This document shows, in pieces, positions 22,936 to 35,100 of a DNA stretch of 64,000 bases (position 1 is the first letter of the stretch; every line of letters starts with the position of its first letter). This stretch comes from Branchiostoma floridae (taxonomy: Eukaryota; Chordata; Leptocardii; Amphioxiformes; Branchiostomatidae): positions 5,830,065-5,894,064 of the forward strand of contig NC_049986.1 in assembly GCF_000003815.2 (NCBI RefSeq), written 5' to 3'. The notes below the pieces were generated by a model. That model was not told where the DNA came from, searched no databases, and worked only from the letters and a program-made list of their open reading frames with translations. A program made the translations under genes and the position numbers.

Positions 22936-23890
22936 GCAGCGCTGCTTGGACAGACCTCTGACCGATTTGTTTTGGGTGACGTGAACCACATGTTTACATT
23001 CAAAGCCCGTAGAGGGCTGCTTGGACAGACCTATGACCGATTTGTTTTGGGTGACGTGAACCGAATGTTTACAATCAAAGCCCGTAGAGCGCTGCTTGGA
23101 CAGACCTCTGACCGATTTGTTTTGGGTGACGTGAACCAAATGTTTACATTCATAGCCCATATAGCTGCTTTGTCAGCTATCGGCTCTGTGTGTTTGTTGT
23201 TAACAATATCTCTGTATGGAGCCCTAAACAACAATTTGTTTTGGGTGACGTGAACCAAGTGTTTACATTCATATAGCCCGTGGAGCTGCTCGATCAGCTA
23301 TCGGCTCCGTGTTTTTGTTGTTTACAGTATCCCTGTATAGAGCCCTAAACACTGATTTGTTGATGGTGACGTGAACCAAGTGTTTACTTTCATATAGCCC
23401 GTGGAGCTGCTTGATCAGCTATCGGCTCCGTGTGTTTGTTGTTTACAGTATTCCTGTATAGAGCCCTAAACACCGATTTGTTGATGGTGACGTGAACCAA
23501 GTGTTTACATTCATATAGCCCGTAGATCTGCTTGATCAGCTATCGGCTCCGTGTGTTTGTTGTTTACAGTATCCCTGTATAGAGCCCTAAACACCGATTT
23601 GTTGATAGAGCCCTAAACACCGATTTGTTGATGGTGACGCGAACCAAGCGTTTACATTCATATAGCCCGTGGAGCTGCTTGATCAGCTATCGGCTCCGTG
23701 TTTTTGTTGTTTACAGTATCCCTGTATAGAGCCCTAAACACCGATTTGTTGATGGTGACGTGAACCAAGTGTTTACGTTCATAGTGCGCAGAGCGCTGCT
23801 GTTCAGCTATCGGCTCTGTGCTTGTTGTTGACAATATATCCGTATAGAGCTGCAATACCGATTTCTTTTGGTAACGTGTAACCAAATATT
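22936..23890 (-). repeat. Right-arm tandem array, inverted relative to the left arm
   Basis: This has the same units as the left array on the opposite strand: about three to four 75-bp units (22936-23150), then about six of the 121-bp kind. It is roughly half as long as the left array, so the arms have changed copy number independently. Confidence 0.85.
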
Positions 23891-24130
23891 TACATTCATA
23901 GTTCGCATTTGTTGAAGGTGCTAGATCAGGCCGTCCCCGTTTGTTTGTCTTCTACGAGAGAAGCTTCATCCATGGATTAAAAAAAAGAATTCATGAAGGT
24001 GACGAGAACTAAGTGTTTGCATTCATGAGTGCGTAGAGCCCGTTTCGTGGAGCTGGAGGGCTGTACGAGCAACCTGCATGGAGGTGCTCTGTAGAGCTCC
24101 TCCATGGAGGTTGCTCGTGCAGCCCCTATT

Positions 24131-24139
24131 GACCAGCTG
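24131..24139. repeat. Target-site duplication of the foldback element, right copy
   Basis: GACCAGCTG, identical to 17827-17835. Confidence 0.85.
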
Positions 24140-25791
24140 ACTGAACTGTTTGCTGCATTTCTCACATCTGAAGGGTTTCTCCCCGGTGTGGGTTTTGATA
24201 TGTCTCCTCAGATTACCCAGTTGACTAAACTGTTTGCTACACTGCTCACACCTGTACGGTTTTTCACCCGTGTGAGTCCTCATATGCTTATTTCGATGAC
24301 CCCTGTCACTAAAACGTTTACTGCATTTCAAACAGCTGTAGGGCTTTTCACCGGTGTGCGTCCTCACATGTATTTGCAGAGAACCTTTCTCGCTAAAATG
24401 CTTGTTGCACTCCTCACATCTGTACGGTTTCTCTCCAGTGTGAGTGCGAATGTGCCTCTTTAAATCATCCAACCGTCTGAACTGCCTGCTGCACTCCTCA
24501 CATCTGTAAGGTTTCTCTCCATTGTGGGTCATCATATGAGATTTAAGATGACTCAGACTACCGAACTGTCTGCTGCACTCGTCACATCTGTACGGTTTCT
24601 CTAGATCTCCGGAGTGAGTCTTCATATGGCTCCTCAGAGATTTCTGGTGAATGAATTGTTTGCTGCACTCCTCGCATTTGTAGTATGGTCTCTCAAGGTT
24701 GTGCGTCAGCATATGACTCTTCAGATTACCCAGCTTACTACACCGCTTGTCGCACTTTTCACATTTGTACGGTTTCTCTCCAGTGTGAGTCTTCACGTGC
24801 TCCTTCAGCTGAGAGGATTGGCTAAACTGTTTGTTGCACTCCTTGCAGCTGTAAGGTTTTTCACCAGTATGGGTCCTCATATGCTTCTTCAGACTACTCA
24901 GCGCACTAAACTGTTTGCTACACTTCTCACACGTGTATGGCTTCTCACCCGTGTGAGTCCGCATATGTTTGTTCAGATTACCAGAGATAGTAAATCGTTT
25001 GTTACACTTCTCACATCTGTAGGGCTTTTCACCGGTGTGAGTACGCATATGTTTCTTCAGAGAGCCCGAATCAGTGAATTGTTTGTTGCACTCCTCACAA
25101 CTGTAAGGTTTCTCACCGGTGTGGGTCCTCACATGCCTCTTTAGAGAGCCAAGTTCACTGAGCTGTTTCTCACACTGCTCACATCTGTAGGGTTTCTCAC
25201 CGGTGTGAGTTCTCCTATGCTTCTTCAGAGTATCCAGGTGTCTGAAGCTTTTGCTACAGTTTTCACACGAGTATGGTTTCTTACCCGTGTGAGTCCGCAT
25301 GTGTGACTCAAGTTCTCTCAAGGTTCTGAACTTCCCATCACATTCCTCACATCTGTAAGGTTTCTCATCAGTGTGAGTTCGCATATGACTCTTTAGAGAA
25401 CTCAACTGACTAAAGCGTTTCTTACACGTCTCACATTCGTATGGTTTTTCGTTGGTGTGAGTGTTCATGTGTTCATTTAGATGCCAGCGATCTCTAAATT
25501 GCTTTCCGCATGTCGAACACGTGTGTTTACGCAGAGAAGCCTTTCTGTGCCCTTGTTCTCTCTCGTCTGTTGCTACCCTGGTATCCAGAGAACAGCGCTC
25601 GCGGCTACGGTTCTTTCCCGGGCCGCTAGCAACATAGCCCCGTAAACCGACTTTAGCCGGCCCGGGGAGATACGCCTCACGCAGTGAAGGCGTAAACTCC
25701 CTTAGCCGGCAAAGTTGTACTCTGATATCCAGGGTAGTCTGTTGCAGGATTAGACACAGCTTGTGTTGCCATGTTGGTGAAATCTCTGGTC
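24140..25791 (-). CDS. Zinc-finger gene, 5' part (16 complete fingers)
   Basis: A first finger CSTCGKQFRDRWHLNEHMNTH at about 25530-25460 is followed by fifteen complete C2H2 fingers (from YECETCKKRFSQLSSLKSH to YRCEQCSKQFSQLGNLRRH) and the start of another (FRCEKCSKQFSQLV). The linkers are mostly THTGEKPY; fingers 9-11 have variant linkers (NLERPY, SGDLEKP, NGEKP). One finger is odd: the first finger of the third linker block reads SENCSKSF-like but keeps both Cys and both His. The frame upstream of the first finger stays open to the splice acceptor (CTTTTACAG|G at 25792), while the likely start ATG lies in the -1 frame. Confidence 0.9.
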
Positions 25792-26101
25792 CTGTAAAAG
25801 AAAGGAAAAGAGTTTGATTTCATTTGATTTATTCGGTTGTATAGATAGCCAGGGCTACCCAACTAGCCGGAGGCTATTACCAAGGGCTAGCCCTGGCAAC
25901 TTTACAATATACAATAACAGCTTTACGTTTACCGATATATGAGGTTTGTTTTTCGGAGTAGGTTATACAGACAACGCAAAATACGTATATGGATAACTTT
26001 GAATACAGAGGCAGATGCTTTACGAAATGCATAAATGCACAAATATAACGTTCATAAATTCTGTTCTCAAAGAAGTCTATATATTCGGGCGCGTGTCTGT
26101 G

Positions 26102-26290
26102 TGCTTGTATGCATGTGTGTGTGTGTGCTTGTGTGTGTATTTGTGTGTGTGTACATTATGTGTGTATTTGTGTGTGTGTGCTTGTGTGTGTATTTGTGTG
26201 TGTACATTATGTGTGTAATTGTGTGTGTGTGTGCACATTGTGTGTGTGTGCACGTTGTGTAGGTGTGTGTATGTGTGTGTGTATGTGTGA
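26102..26290. repeat. (TG)n microsatellite
   Basis: Imperfect TG repeats with TATG and ACATT interruptions on the plus strand. Confidence 0.95.
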
Positions 26291-28219
26291 AAATGAGTCG
26301 AAAATCGTAGATCAACCTTAAAGTTAATGGTAAATTTAATGTGGCAGCTATATCAAAACGCATACATAAATGAATATGTTGCTCTTCAATTATACTAAAT
26401 TGCACAATGAAGATGCCATTAAATTCTTGTCTCCTTGTCGGTGGCTTTACTTCAGTTTAACTACCTGTTTATATTTTTTAATCGTCTACACATACATGTA
26501 CGTTATGAAAGAGAAAAAAAATATGAAAAAGATAGCCTCGTGAAACGCCCTAAACAGTTCAAACACCGAATCCAAACCTCTGATTGGAGTGTACTTATTT
26601 CCAAATTCCTTTGAATAACAAAATGGCCAAACTATTCCGTTCAAGCTTGATTTAACCAAGGGGTAGTATTGAGATAACCAACACATCTAACACTTTGGTC
26701 TTTTGTTGCTTGGCTACCAGTAAAAGCCTTTGTGAACACACTGTTGGGGTATACTCTAAAAGACATGCCAGGGCCAAAGATTCAAGCAATTTGTTGCTTG
26801 GCAAAATGTTCGGCACCGCCGAGCGCCATGGTAGGGTGTCTCTTTGCCTGTGCCTTGTCTGTTACTGACGGATTTGCATAACAATGACACGCGTCTGTCG
26901 GTTTCTTCTTTTTTTTTTCAGAATCTGACTCAGCCAAACTGAGAGGAACAGACAATCTGTAATTTTTAAGACTCGTCAAATGATAAAGCAGGATTAGCTG
27001 TGAAACTAAATTTGAGATTCTTGCCTTTGCAATGTATTTCAAATGCTCTATATTTCACAGTAATTCGATCGGTGGATATGAAACTAAGGAAAAATTCCGA
27101 TGAAGAAACCTTGCAATATACAAAATTTTAGGCTGCTTGATTAAATGAAATACATCGATATAGGATAAATAACGTTCAAATTTTGTATTTTTTTCTCCTC
27201 GCTCCCAACAACGCTCCGAACCCTTACTTTGCGAAGAACATATAATAAGACCTCCATAGTACAATGTTTAAGGAATTCATACAGAGTAATAAGACTTAAT
27301 TATCTAACGCCGGAAAGCATTTCGGCTTGTACCAAAGGCGATCAACGACGTCAAAGAAGATGTGGAAGAAACATGGTGACTAAACGTAATTGTTCGATTC
27401 AACAGAAAATAAAAACGACACACTACCTTGTGAATATAAGGGGCAAAACAAGTTGAGCCAGACGATCTCTCTTCTGTGACGCAGAAAACTTACACGAAGC
27501 GTCCACTGACAGCTTCAGCTCGCCTGAGAAACGGCATGAATACTAGAGCACTTTGTTGTCTGGATTGTTGTCTGAGAGAAGATGGCGGATTTTACACGTC
27601 ATGCATTTCGCGGTTAATTGGTTTACAGTCGCGGAACACAGTATCCTTCCGCGGTTAAAATAGTGCGACAAAAGTCCTAAAGACCAGGGACAGAGTTTTT
27701 ACGTGGAGGCCAAGATTTCAGATAATGCATTGTCTTGTAGGCTAGTTATCAGGTTTTCAGGTCGGAAGAATTGAAATGTGAACTTTGTTCTGTCTGAGAC
27801 GAATCGAAATGTCACAATGGGTTTTAACCAAGTGTTATCAACGTTTATGAATCAGTGAATGGTATGAACTGTAACTCACTTGGCACATGTATACTTTGTA
27901 AATGTCACATACCAAGCCCATTGCAATGTAGTTAAATCTGAATCTGAAAAGCGCCCCCCCCCTGTATATGGCGTCATCAAGCGGAGGACCACTGCACTGC
28001 AGGAAGCTCACAAAGAAGGCAAGTTGCAATGTCCACAACACAAATATTTTAACGCCGGCTGGTTAAAGTTTACTTAACAATCGATACAGTCTGAAAACTG
28101 TTTATTCTTTAGAGATGACTATGCAAGACAGTATCTTCCGTGCTTTAATACTTTCCCATAAAATCTCTATTTTAAAGCGTTTACTCTTTTTTCGGACCTG
28201 GACCTGGTCCGTTGGACCT

Positions 28220-28244
28220 GAACACGAACACGAACACGAACACG

Positions 28245-28332
<88 letters not shown>

Positions 28333-28390
28333 CTCTCTCTCCCTCTCTCTCTCTCTCTCTTTCTCTCTCCCTGTCTCTCCCTCTCTCACT
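28220..28390. repeat. Composite microsatellite (GAACAC)n-(CA)n-(CT)n
   Basis: Four GAACAC hexamers pass into about 42 CA units and then into CT-rich repeats, just downstream of the lectin stop codon. Confidence 0.95.
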
Positions 28391-28551
28391 GCACTCACAT
28401 GCACAGTCTCTCAAGAAATGCAAGACTTCCCCTGTGGTGTCTGTTTTCTCCCTAGTTGCACGTGTACTGCTGCAGATAGCAACCATGTTTCTCTTTTGAT
28501 CTCTTTTGTTTGTTTACAAACTTATTTCCATCCTTGAATTTTCCTCAAAAA

Positions 28552-29174
28552 CTAAGCAGAAATACTGCTGATGAGTATGCTGAATCCTCCCGAGGTGTTT
28601 ACTCCGTCCGTTACGAAGTGCAGGGCAAACGTCGTGTCTGATGAAAATGTTGCTCCAGGGGTCAGTGCCCGTCCACAGTAGCGCTGAGAGGGGTTGGTAG
28701 AAAGCGCGGTCCAGTCCGCACGTCGGGACATGTGGCCCAGGCTGATTAGCCGAGAAGGTGGTTCCGCGAGTGGCCTAAGATATCAGATGAAATACTTTCC
28801 GTTATTAGTAACATTTTTGCTTTTTAGCGGAAGAACATTTCAACTTTAAGTCGACGAACCTATATCAATAAAAATATCTTCAACCGATAACATTAGTAGT
28901 GTAAAAGTAGAAATTAGAATCATAGATATAAAATAATTTTTTTTAACTTACGCATGGAGTTCCAAATAATCATCCGTACATCCACCGGACGTGACGTCGT
29001 TGTTTGTAGACCTGTCCGGCAGGTCAAAGTTCAAAATGGTGACTTGCAATGCATGCCCCGGGTCTGTGGTGATGACGTACCAGCAGTCCAGGTTGGGAGG
29101 ATACAGTTTGGGGTAGTTAGGGGAGGTGATGACGTCTATACCTCCACTAGGAACGTAGTGGTCGAATCTGCAGT
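28552..29174 (-). CDS. Lectin gene: C-terminal CUB domain, two exons
   Basis: Exons 28952..29174 and 28552..28774. Landmarks are ITSPNYPKLYPPNLDCWYV, LEVTILNF-like LQVTILNFDLP, CTDDYLELHA, RYCGRALTPGATFSS and LHFVTDGVNTSGGFSI, ending in ISSISA and TAG (28552-28554). CUB domains are extracellular beta-sandwiches for protein or glycan contacts. The intron inside the domain is phase 2, at the same place as in the other CUB of this gene. Confidence 0.9.
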
Positions 29175-32100
29175 CTGATAAGAGTTCCAAGAACACAATC
29201 CTCAGTGACCGTCTCTTTCTAGGTTACTTTGTGCTTGGCAAACTTCTAAAAAAAAAACTATACAATATATGGTTAATTACAAATTTATACATATACGCAT
29301 GTTAGTCTGAACATAAGTTATTTTAAATCTGAATCAGTTATTGGTATTTTATTTATTTATTTATTGACAATGATACAACTCATTACACGGATCTGCCTAG
29401 GCAGCTTTGTGCTGGTATTGTGCCTATTCAGATCTAGAGTGTCCCTATTTTATGCATTGTTAACATGTGGATAAAAAATTGCAACAACCTGTAATGGGCA
29501 CCGCGATGTCTGCAAATGCAATCAGTGTTGTGTCAGTGCTCTCTTCTGTAGATGTCGATGGGGTTGGGTGTTCAGTGTCCACTGCGGTCTCGACAGTGGT
29601 CATCAGGGTTGTGCTAGGCTCTACATTGTAATTGAAGCTAGCTGTGATAGTTGGGTTGATCGTCTCGGGATCATTCTGTGCCGTGGCGGTAGAGGTCGCT
29701 TCTGACGACGTGTATGGCACTGAAGAGGTCATGGGATGGTTAGAGTTTTGCTCCGCTGGGCTCTGTTGCTCTGTTGTGGACTCTATCAATGAAAATATGA
29801 AGACATGGCACATGAGAACGTGCCCGGTAGCCACAAGCATCATATTTTTACAGAAATAAAATATATAGGCCCAAACATTGACATGATTTCGTTTTAGGGG
29901 AGAAAGTTGTACAAAGGCTACACAAACCTGTAAAGGGAACCAGAATTGCAGCCAGTGTGGTCGGTGGTATGTCAGTAGACTTTTGTGTAGATGCCGATTG
30001 GCTCGGGTTGTCAGTACCCGTTGTAAACTCGACCGTGGTAATCAGAGTTGTGTTAGGCTCTACACTATAAGTGATGCCAGCGGTGGTGGTTGGGTTAATC
30101 GTCTCGGGGTCATGCTGTACCGTGGCGCTAGGGGTCGCCTCTGACGACGTGAATGGCAAAGTGGTCGTCTCTTCAGTCGTGGCAAGGGTGGGATTCAGCT
30201 CCGTTGTGGTTGGTTGCTCTGTTGTGGGATCTATCCAAAAGATATTGACATGATGTCGTTTACTTATTTTAATATTTGCCCTATGATTTGTGTAAAAACT
30301 ATGTCAAATATTTACCTTAACCTTGTCCTTTTTTTTGCCATTTTAACTAATTAAGATGGCCCCTCCTGTGCTATTGCTAAAGAATTACTTTCCCCATTTC
30401 GTGCGATTAGTTGTGGTATGTAACATTAGGGTGAAAATACCTCAAAAGTTAACACCTTTTTTAATGAGGTGAAATGGATAAAAGGCAACTGCAACAACCT
30501 GTAACGAGTACCAGAATTGCCGCTAGTGTGGTCGGTGGTGTGTCATTAGTCTCATGTGTAGATACCGATGGGCTAGGGTGTTCAGGGTCCGTTGTGGATT
30601 CAACTGTGGCCATAAGGGTTGTGGTAGTCTCGACGATATAAGTGGTGGCAGCGGTGGTAGCCACGTTGGTCATCTCTGGATCAGTTTGTACCGTGACGCT
30701 AGAGGTCGCTTCTGACGACGTGTGTGAGGCAACCTCTTCAGTAGTGGAAGGAACGGTCTTTGGCTCCGTTGTAGTCGGTTGCTCTGTTGTAGGCTCTACC
30801 AAAATTTTTGCGATACGTCGTTTATTCCGCGCTTTGTCTCATAATGAATTTTACAATTATCATTAGATTTGTCCAAAATGAAAATTTAACTGCAAACAAT
30901 GGCACCATGCTATTCTCTTATAGCAACAGCTGGCTTCTTACCCTTACAGATGACGTCATTTCCCGACCATGTGCCTGCCCCCTGGCAGGTTCTGGGGGTA
31001 CTGCCCTGACTGAAGCCGTACTCGCACTCGAACTTGATGACGGAACCCCAGGCGGTCTCGTTCCCAAGGATGTCACCGTACCCTGGCCGCTGCAGTTCTG
31101 GGCAGTGAATGACTGGGGAGATCAGAAACATAGAACTGAATTCAGATCTTTGGAACATTGGAACATCTAACTGATTATGTTACCTTCACAGAAGTAAAGG
31201 GAACATATTGTTTTTGCTTTGTTTCTTCTTCTTTTCCGCGCAAATAAGGTCAACGACTTGGACCAGACGGCTGTCACCATGGTAACCGGTAAAGTAGCAG
31301 GCACCATGTGGTGTTCGGTTACATAATGTAGCAAATGTCAGATCTAGAGGGGCTCGGGTCACTACATTTAGAAATGTGTTCAAATAAGAATGAACAAAAC
31401 AGTTGCCAGTGTTAGACTACAACATGTGAAGGTAACATTCTGTATTTGCTTGCAATATTAACCTTTCTAGTTTCTATTTGTGTTTATCATGAGGGAAACA
31501 AGTCATTACATTTGGCCAGCCAAGGCAGCTCTCCCTTACAACCCTGTCTCCAAAAATACAGAGTATGCTACAGCTTCATTTAGAGTCATTTTGAGGCATT
31601 TAGAGACAATGCAAGGTGCTTATCCCATCACAAAGTCAAAGACTTCGACTATGATTATGACATTCGCAACATTAATCGATATACGTTTGTGAAGATTATA
31701 CATCCAGGAATATAATGAATAGATGAAAGTTGAATCTCTACTTCTGGATAAATCAAATTTAATTCAGACGTTTCAAACGACCTCCGTCGTTCTTCTTCAG
31801 TGAAATAAAACTAAAAGTTTACAACTCTGCGGAATAAGGAATACTTCTTACGTTCTAAATAAACAAAAAAGGTAACGGCTAAGGTGTTCTAAAGTAAACA
31901 AGGTAGGTAACTACAGAGGTGTTCTAAACAGTGTTCTAAATACACAAAAAGGCAACTGACAAAGGTTCTGTGATACATTCTAGCAAAATCTGAAAGGATA
32001 ACAAGGGATATAATGATACCAACTGTCTATATCTCAATAAAAAGTCTCCGCTCAGACATCCACCTACCAACGGACCTCCCGGAACCCACCTTGCGGTGGA

Positions 32101-35100
32101 ACTTCAACTCTCACCAGCTGCGGAGCCCAGGGAAGTCTCGACATCGTGATGACANNNNNNNNNNNNNNNNNNNNNNNNNNNNNNNNNNNNNNNNNNNNNN
32201 NNNNNNNNNNNNNNNNNNNNNNNNNNNNNNNNNNNNNNNNNNNNNNNNNNNNNNNNNNNNNNNNNTTGTTAGCCTTTCTTATTTTGCTAGAATGTATCAC
32301 AGAACCTTTGTCAGTTACCTTTTTGTTTATTTAGACCACTGTTTAGAACACCTCTGTAGTTACCTACCTTGTTTACTTTAGAACACCTTAACCGTTACCT
32401 TTTTTGTTTATTTAGAACGTAAGAAGTATTCCTTATTCCGCAGAGTTGTAAACTTTTAGTTTTATTTCACTGAAGAAGAACGACGGAGGTCGTTTGAAAC
32501 GTCTGAATTAAATTTGATTTATCCAGAAGTAGAGATTCAACTTTCATCTATTCATTAATCGATATAGTTGAAGGACATCATGTATGTTGAGATGCCTACT
32601 ATAGCTACTCTCAAATAGATATTCCATCCGTTCATTTTTTGTTGCCATGCTCAATTTTTGACACGTGTCATTTCGCTCTCGCATTAACATCTGAATTTAA
32701 GTTTTTAGACTATGCAATCGATATAATTTTTTGCGTGGCCCCAGCTTACCCTGACAAGCTGGCTCCTGTCCACTCCACATCCCATCTGCTTGGCACACCG
32801 TCTGATTGGGGCTGTCTGACGTCAGCTGATACCCAGTGGAGCACGAGAACGAGGCCGTACAACCGTATGTCTTACACACGTGATCCGAGACGACCAATTG
32901 GCTCGGAGAAGGCAGGGTGGGGCATATGACAACTGAGAGAGACAAAAAGTTCAAATAGATACCGCAAGATTGTATCGAATCCCGTTCATACTACATGTCA
33001 TCCTCAACAGACTCAAGCCCAAAGTAGAGGAGATACCCACAGAAGAACAGGCATGCTTCAGGGTCAAAAGAAGCACAAATGAACAAAATTGTTAAGAAAT
33101 GGTTGAGAAACATCTCGATTAAGGAAGCCACAAGAATGTAATGGATCTAGACACTTCTTTACATCTTGTTGTTTTTATTCATTTCATTTCTGAAGACGAG
33201 CACGTTTGTTGAGACAAGTCGATTTTGTCGAAAAAATGGGACCGTATTGTCATTGTCAAACGTGTCATGATTGGACACAAGATGTAGCTGTCCTTCACGA
33301 GGGTTGTGTCTATCAAACATAAGGTCTAATGCCAAATGGGTCACTCTGGATATGACAATTTGTCTGCTGAATAGCAAGCCACAACTGTTGTCTAGCAATA
33401 ACATCCATAACACCACGTACTGAGTGATTATGTAAAATATTACCCACGAAGAGACAAATCATCCGATACTCACGGACGCTGTACTTAGCCTTGAACCCTG
33501 TCCGTGTAACGCTGCCGTCTGTGCGGAACCGAACAGTCATAGTGCTGCCAGCTGTACGTACGGTCGGAGGAACCGTGGTGCCACAAAAGGTACCCAAGAT
33601 CGGTGAATCACCAGTTTGTCCCTCCAGCACTTGTACGAAATCAAACCCACAACTGAGCATACAAGATAAAATGGGGTAAAAGTAAATGTTTTCGTATTCT
33701 AACAATAAAGCTCCCACTTTCACAGCTTCGGCTAAAAATCCCAATATGCTTGGTAAGAAACATTACAAGAGCCATCTCCGAAAAAATAAATTTATCCACT
33801 CACACCTTGATTGAGCCTTGTTCTGATCAAAAGTGCAGTTGGTTTATATACATATTTGAGGTGTAACTCTCGTCAGACAGGACTTCCATTCAAAACTCAA
33901 TCCAAGGAGTACCCCTTGCCGCGGGGATATACGTACTCATTTACACATGTGCAGTGAGTCAAATCGGGAAACTGTGGTGTAAAGTGTATTTCGTTATGAC
34001 TGAACATCAATATCTGTCAGGAATTAAAACTCAGTCCCTCTTGGTTCTGAATCAACAACCATATTTACAATGCAACCGTTCTTGATTTCAAAAATTTTAA
34101 CTATACACGTGCATGGCACACCTACCTAGAAGCGGTTTCGATGTCAAACGTCTCCACAAAGTCCAGTTGGACAGCAAAGGGTCCAGAAACTGTGATTGTC
34201 CAAGAACAGTCAACGTTATCCAGGTAGATGTCAGGGTAGCCGGGTGACGTTATGTAACCTTCGGTTGTTGATGAGTTTGTGAGATTCAAGATTTCACCAT
34301 GTCCACAAGCTGTAACATATATAGATATGTTGTACGAGCTTTCATCCTTCAGGAAAATATATACAGTTTTATCTAAAATAATCACAATGTACAGTCTTTT
34401 GCAGCTTCATGTTTAGCAAAGTTATGTTTAGTGGTATAACGTTTTTATGTTCTGTCTGTTTGTGCCTGTCTGTCTGTCTGTTTCTCGTTCATTTGTGATT
34501 ATGTACTAGCACCTCCGGGGTTTTGACCCAAAGTATGTTATAAGGAATCACGATTTTATATTTATAGGTGCATTCAATTTATTAGATATATCCTTACGAT
34601 CTTCCTTAAAAGAGAGAAACAAAGAAATATGCAATGTAACATGATATGGTTATGTTAGAGAAACAATTCTGGCGTCTTACCTGTAATCTCGTACACGTTA
34701 TTTGCCCACGGCCCTCCTTTTCCGTCCCCTGCACAGTCTGTTGAAGGACCATACCGGTTGTAGGTGCTGTGGCCGTCCGCAGAGCCAGCACACCAGCCGC
34801 CATCTTGTACAGCAAAAATGGTGAAGCCACGAGAAAGTGCTGCCATGTAACACTTTTCAATGGCGTTGGTTCGTTCACTATAGCTGCCATCAAGGCGAGA
34901 GTCTGCCCCCTCGAGTGTTGGAATGGCGCGGTCAGAAGCGTCTTCCCAGCAACCCAAGCTCTTATATCCAGTACTGGTACTTCCTTCATGTGTAGGGGAT
35001 AGAAGGGGTATTGTTACATACGTGAATAACTTAATCAAGATTTTAAAAGAACACATTCCTTTATTCACAACTCCTGAAAGTTTCTACTGAGTTTACGTTA

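Larger units (their letters stand above)
17836..24130. mobile_element. 6.3-kb foldback-type DNA transposon inserted in the zinc-finger exon
   Basis: The ends are inverted copies of GGGGCTGCACGAGCAACC followed by TCCATGGAGGAGCTCTACAG. The inverted arms extend inward for about 3 kb (left about 17836-20880, right about 21985-24130) and contain tandem repeats in opposite orientation. Matching inner landmarks include GATAGTTTGTGCAAA (20845-20860 region versus 21990), the AGCAGCTGGCTGACTG region (20646 versus 22190) and the GTTTCATAAAC/GACCTGTT region (20240 versus 22690). The centre, about 20880-21985, is single copy. No transposase was recognised, so it is probably non-autonomous. The 9-bp duplication and repeat-built long arms resemble Drosophila FB, sea urchin TU and Mutator-like foldback elements; assignment to one of these is inference. 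Confidence 0.85.
17605..25791 (-). pseudogene. C2H2 zinc-finger gene of about 19 fingers, split by a foldback transposon
   Basis: The coding exon runs from an acceptor at 25791/25792 to a stop at 17605 but is cut by the transposon at 17836-24130. The right part (24140-25791) has 16 complete fingers and the first half of another. The left part (17605-17826) has its second half and two more fingers, ending KARKM. Removing the insert and one copy of the 9-bp duplication joins [19 protein letters not shown], a perfect C-x2-C-x12-H-x3-H finger in frame. Fingers are joined by TGEKP/TGERP linkers, as in DNA-binding regulators in the nucleus. As it stands the right part reads into the transposon and stops at 24023. 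A second break exists upstream: the exon opens with an ATG at 25772 (MATQAVSNPATDYPGYQST) whose frame stops at 25677, one base out of register with the finger frame. Confidence 0.9.
25792..28551. other. Intergenic stretch between zinc-finger gene and lectin gene
   Basis: Contains a TG/TATG microsatellite (26102-26290) and a composite simple repeat (28220-28390). No exon is recognised; the upstream exon(s) of the minus-strand zinc-finger gene should lie here but were not identified. The lectin gene's 3' UTR occupies the right end. Confidence 0.45.

Noticed and set aside
18061-23890. Regular repeat arrays that could suggest a CRISPR locus
   Set aside because: Units are contiguous minisatellites of 75 and 121 bases without unique spacers, in inverted arms of a transposon in an animal genome.
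24104-25144. Plus-strand open frames over the zinc-finger array
   Set aside because: They are antisense shadows of repeated finger codons; the minus strand has perfect C2H2 spacing.
26015-26405. Cys/Val-rich and His/Thr-rich frames
   Set aside because: Pure translations of the TG/CA microsatellite; the same applies at 28181-28537, 37464-37680 and 51863-52088.
32013-32154. An extra SUEL exon of the lectin gene
   Set aside because: It lies on the opposite strand to the gene, inside an inverted-repeat element, and has no fitting splice sites.
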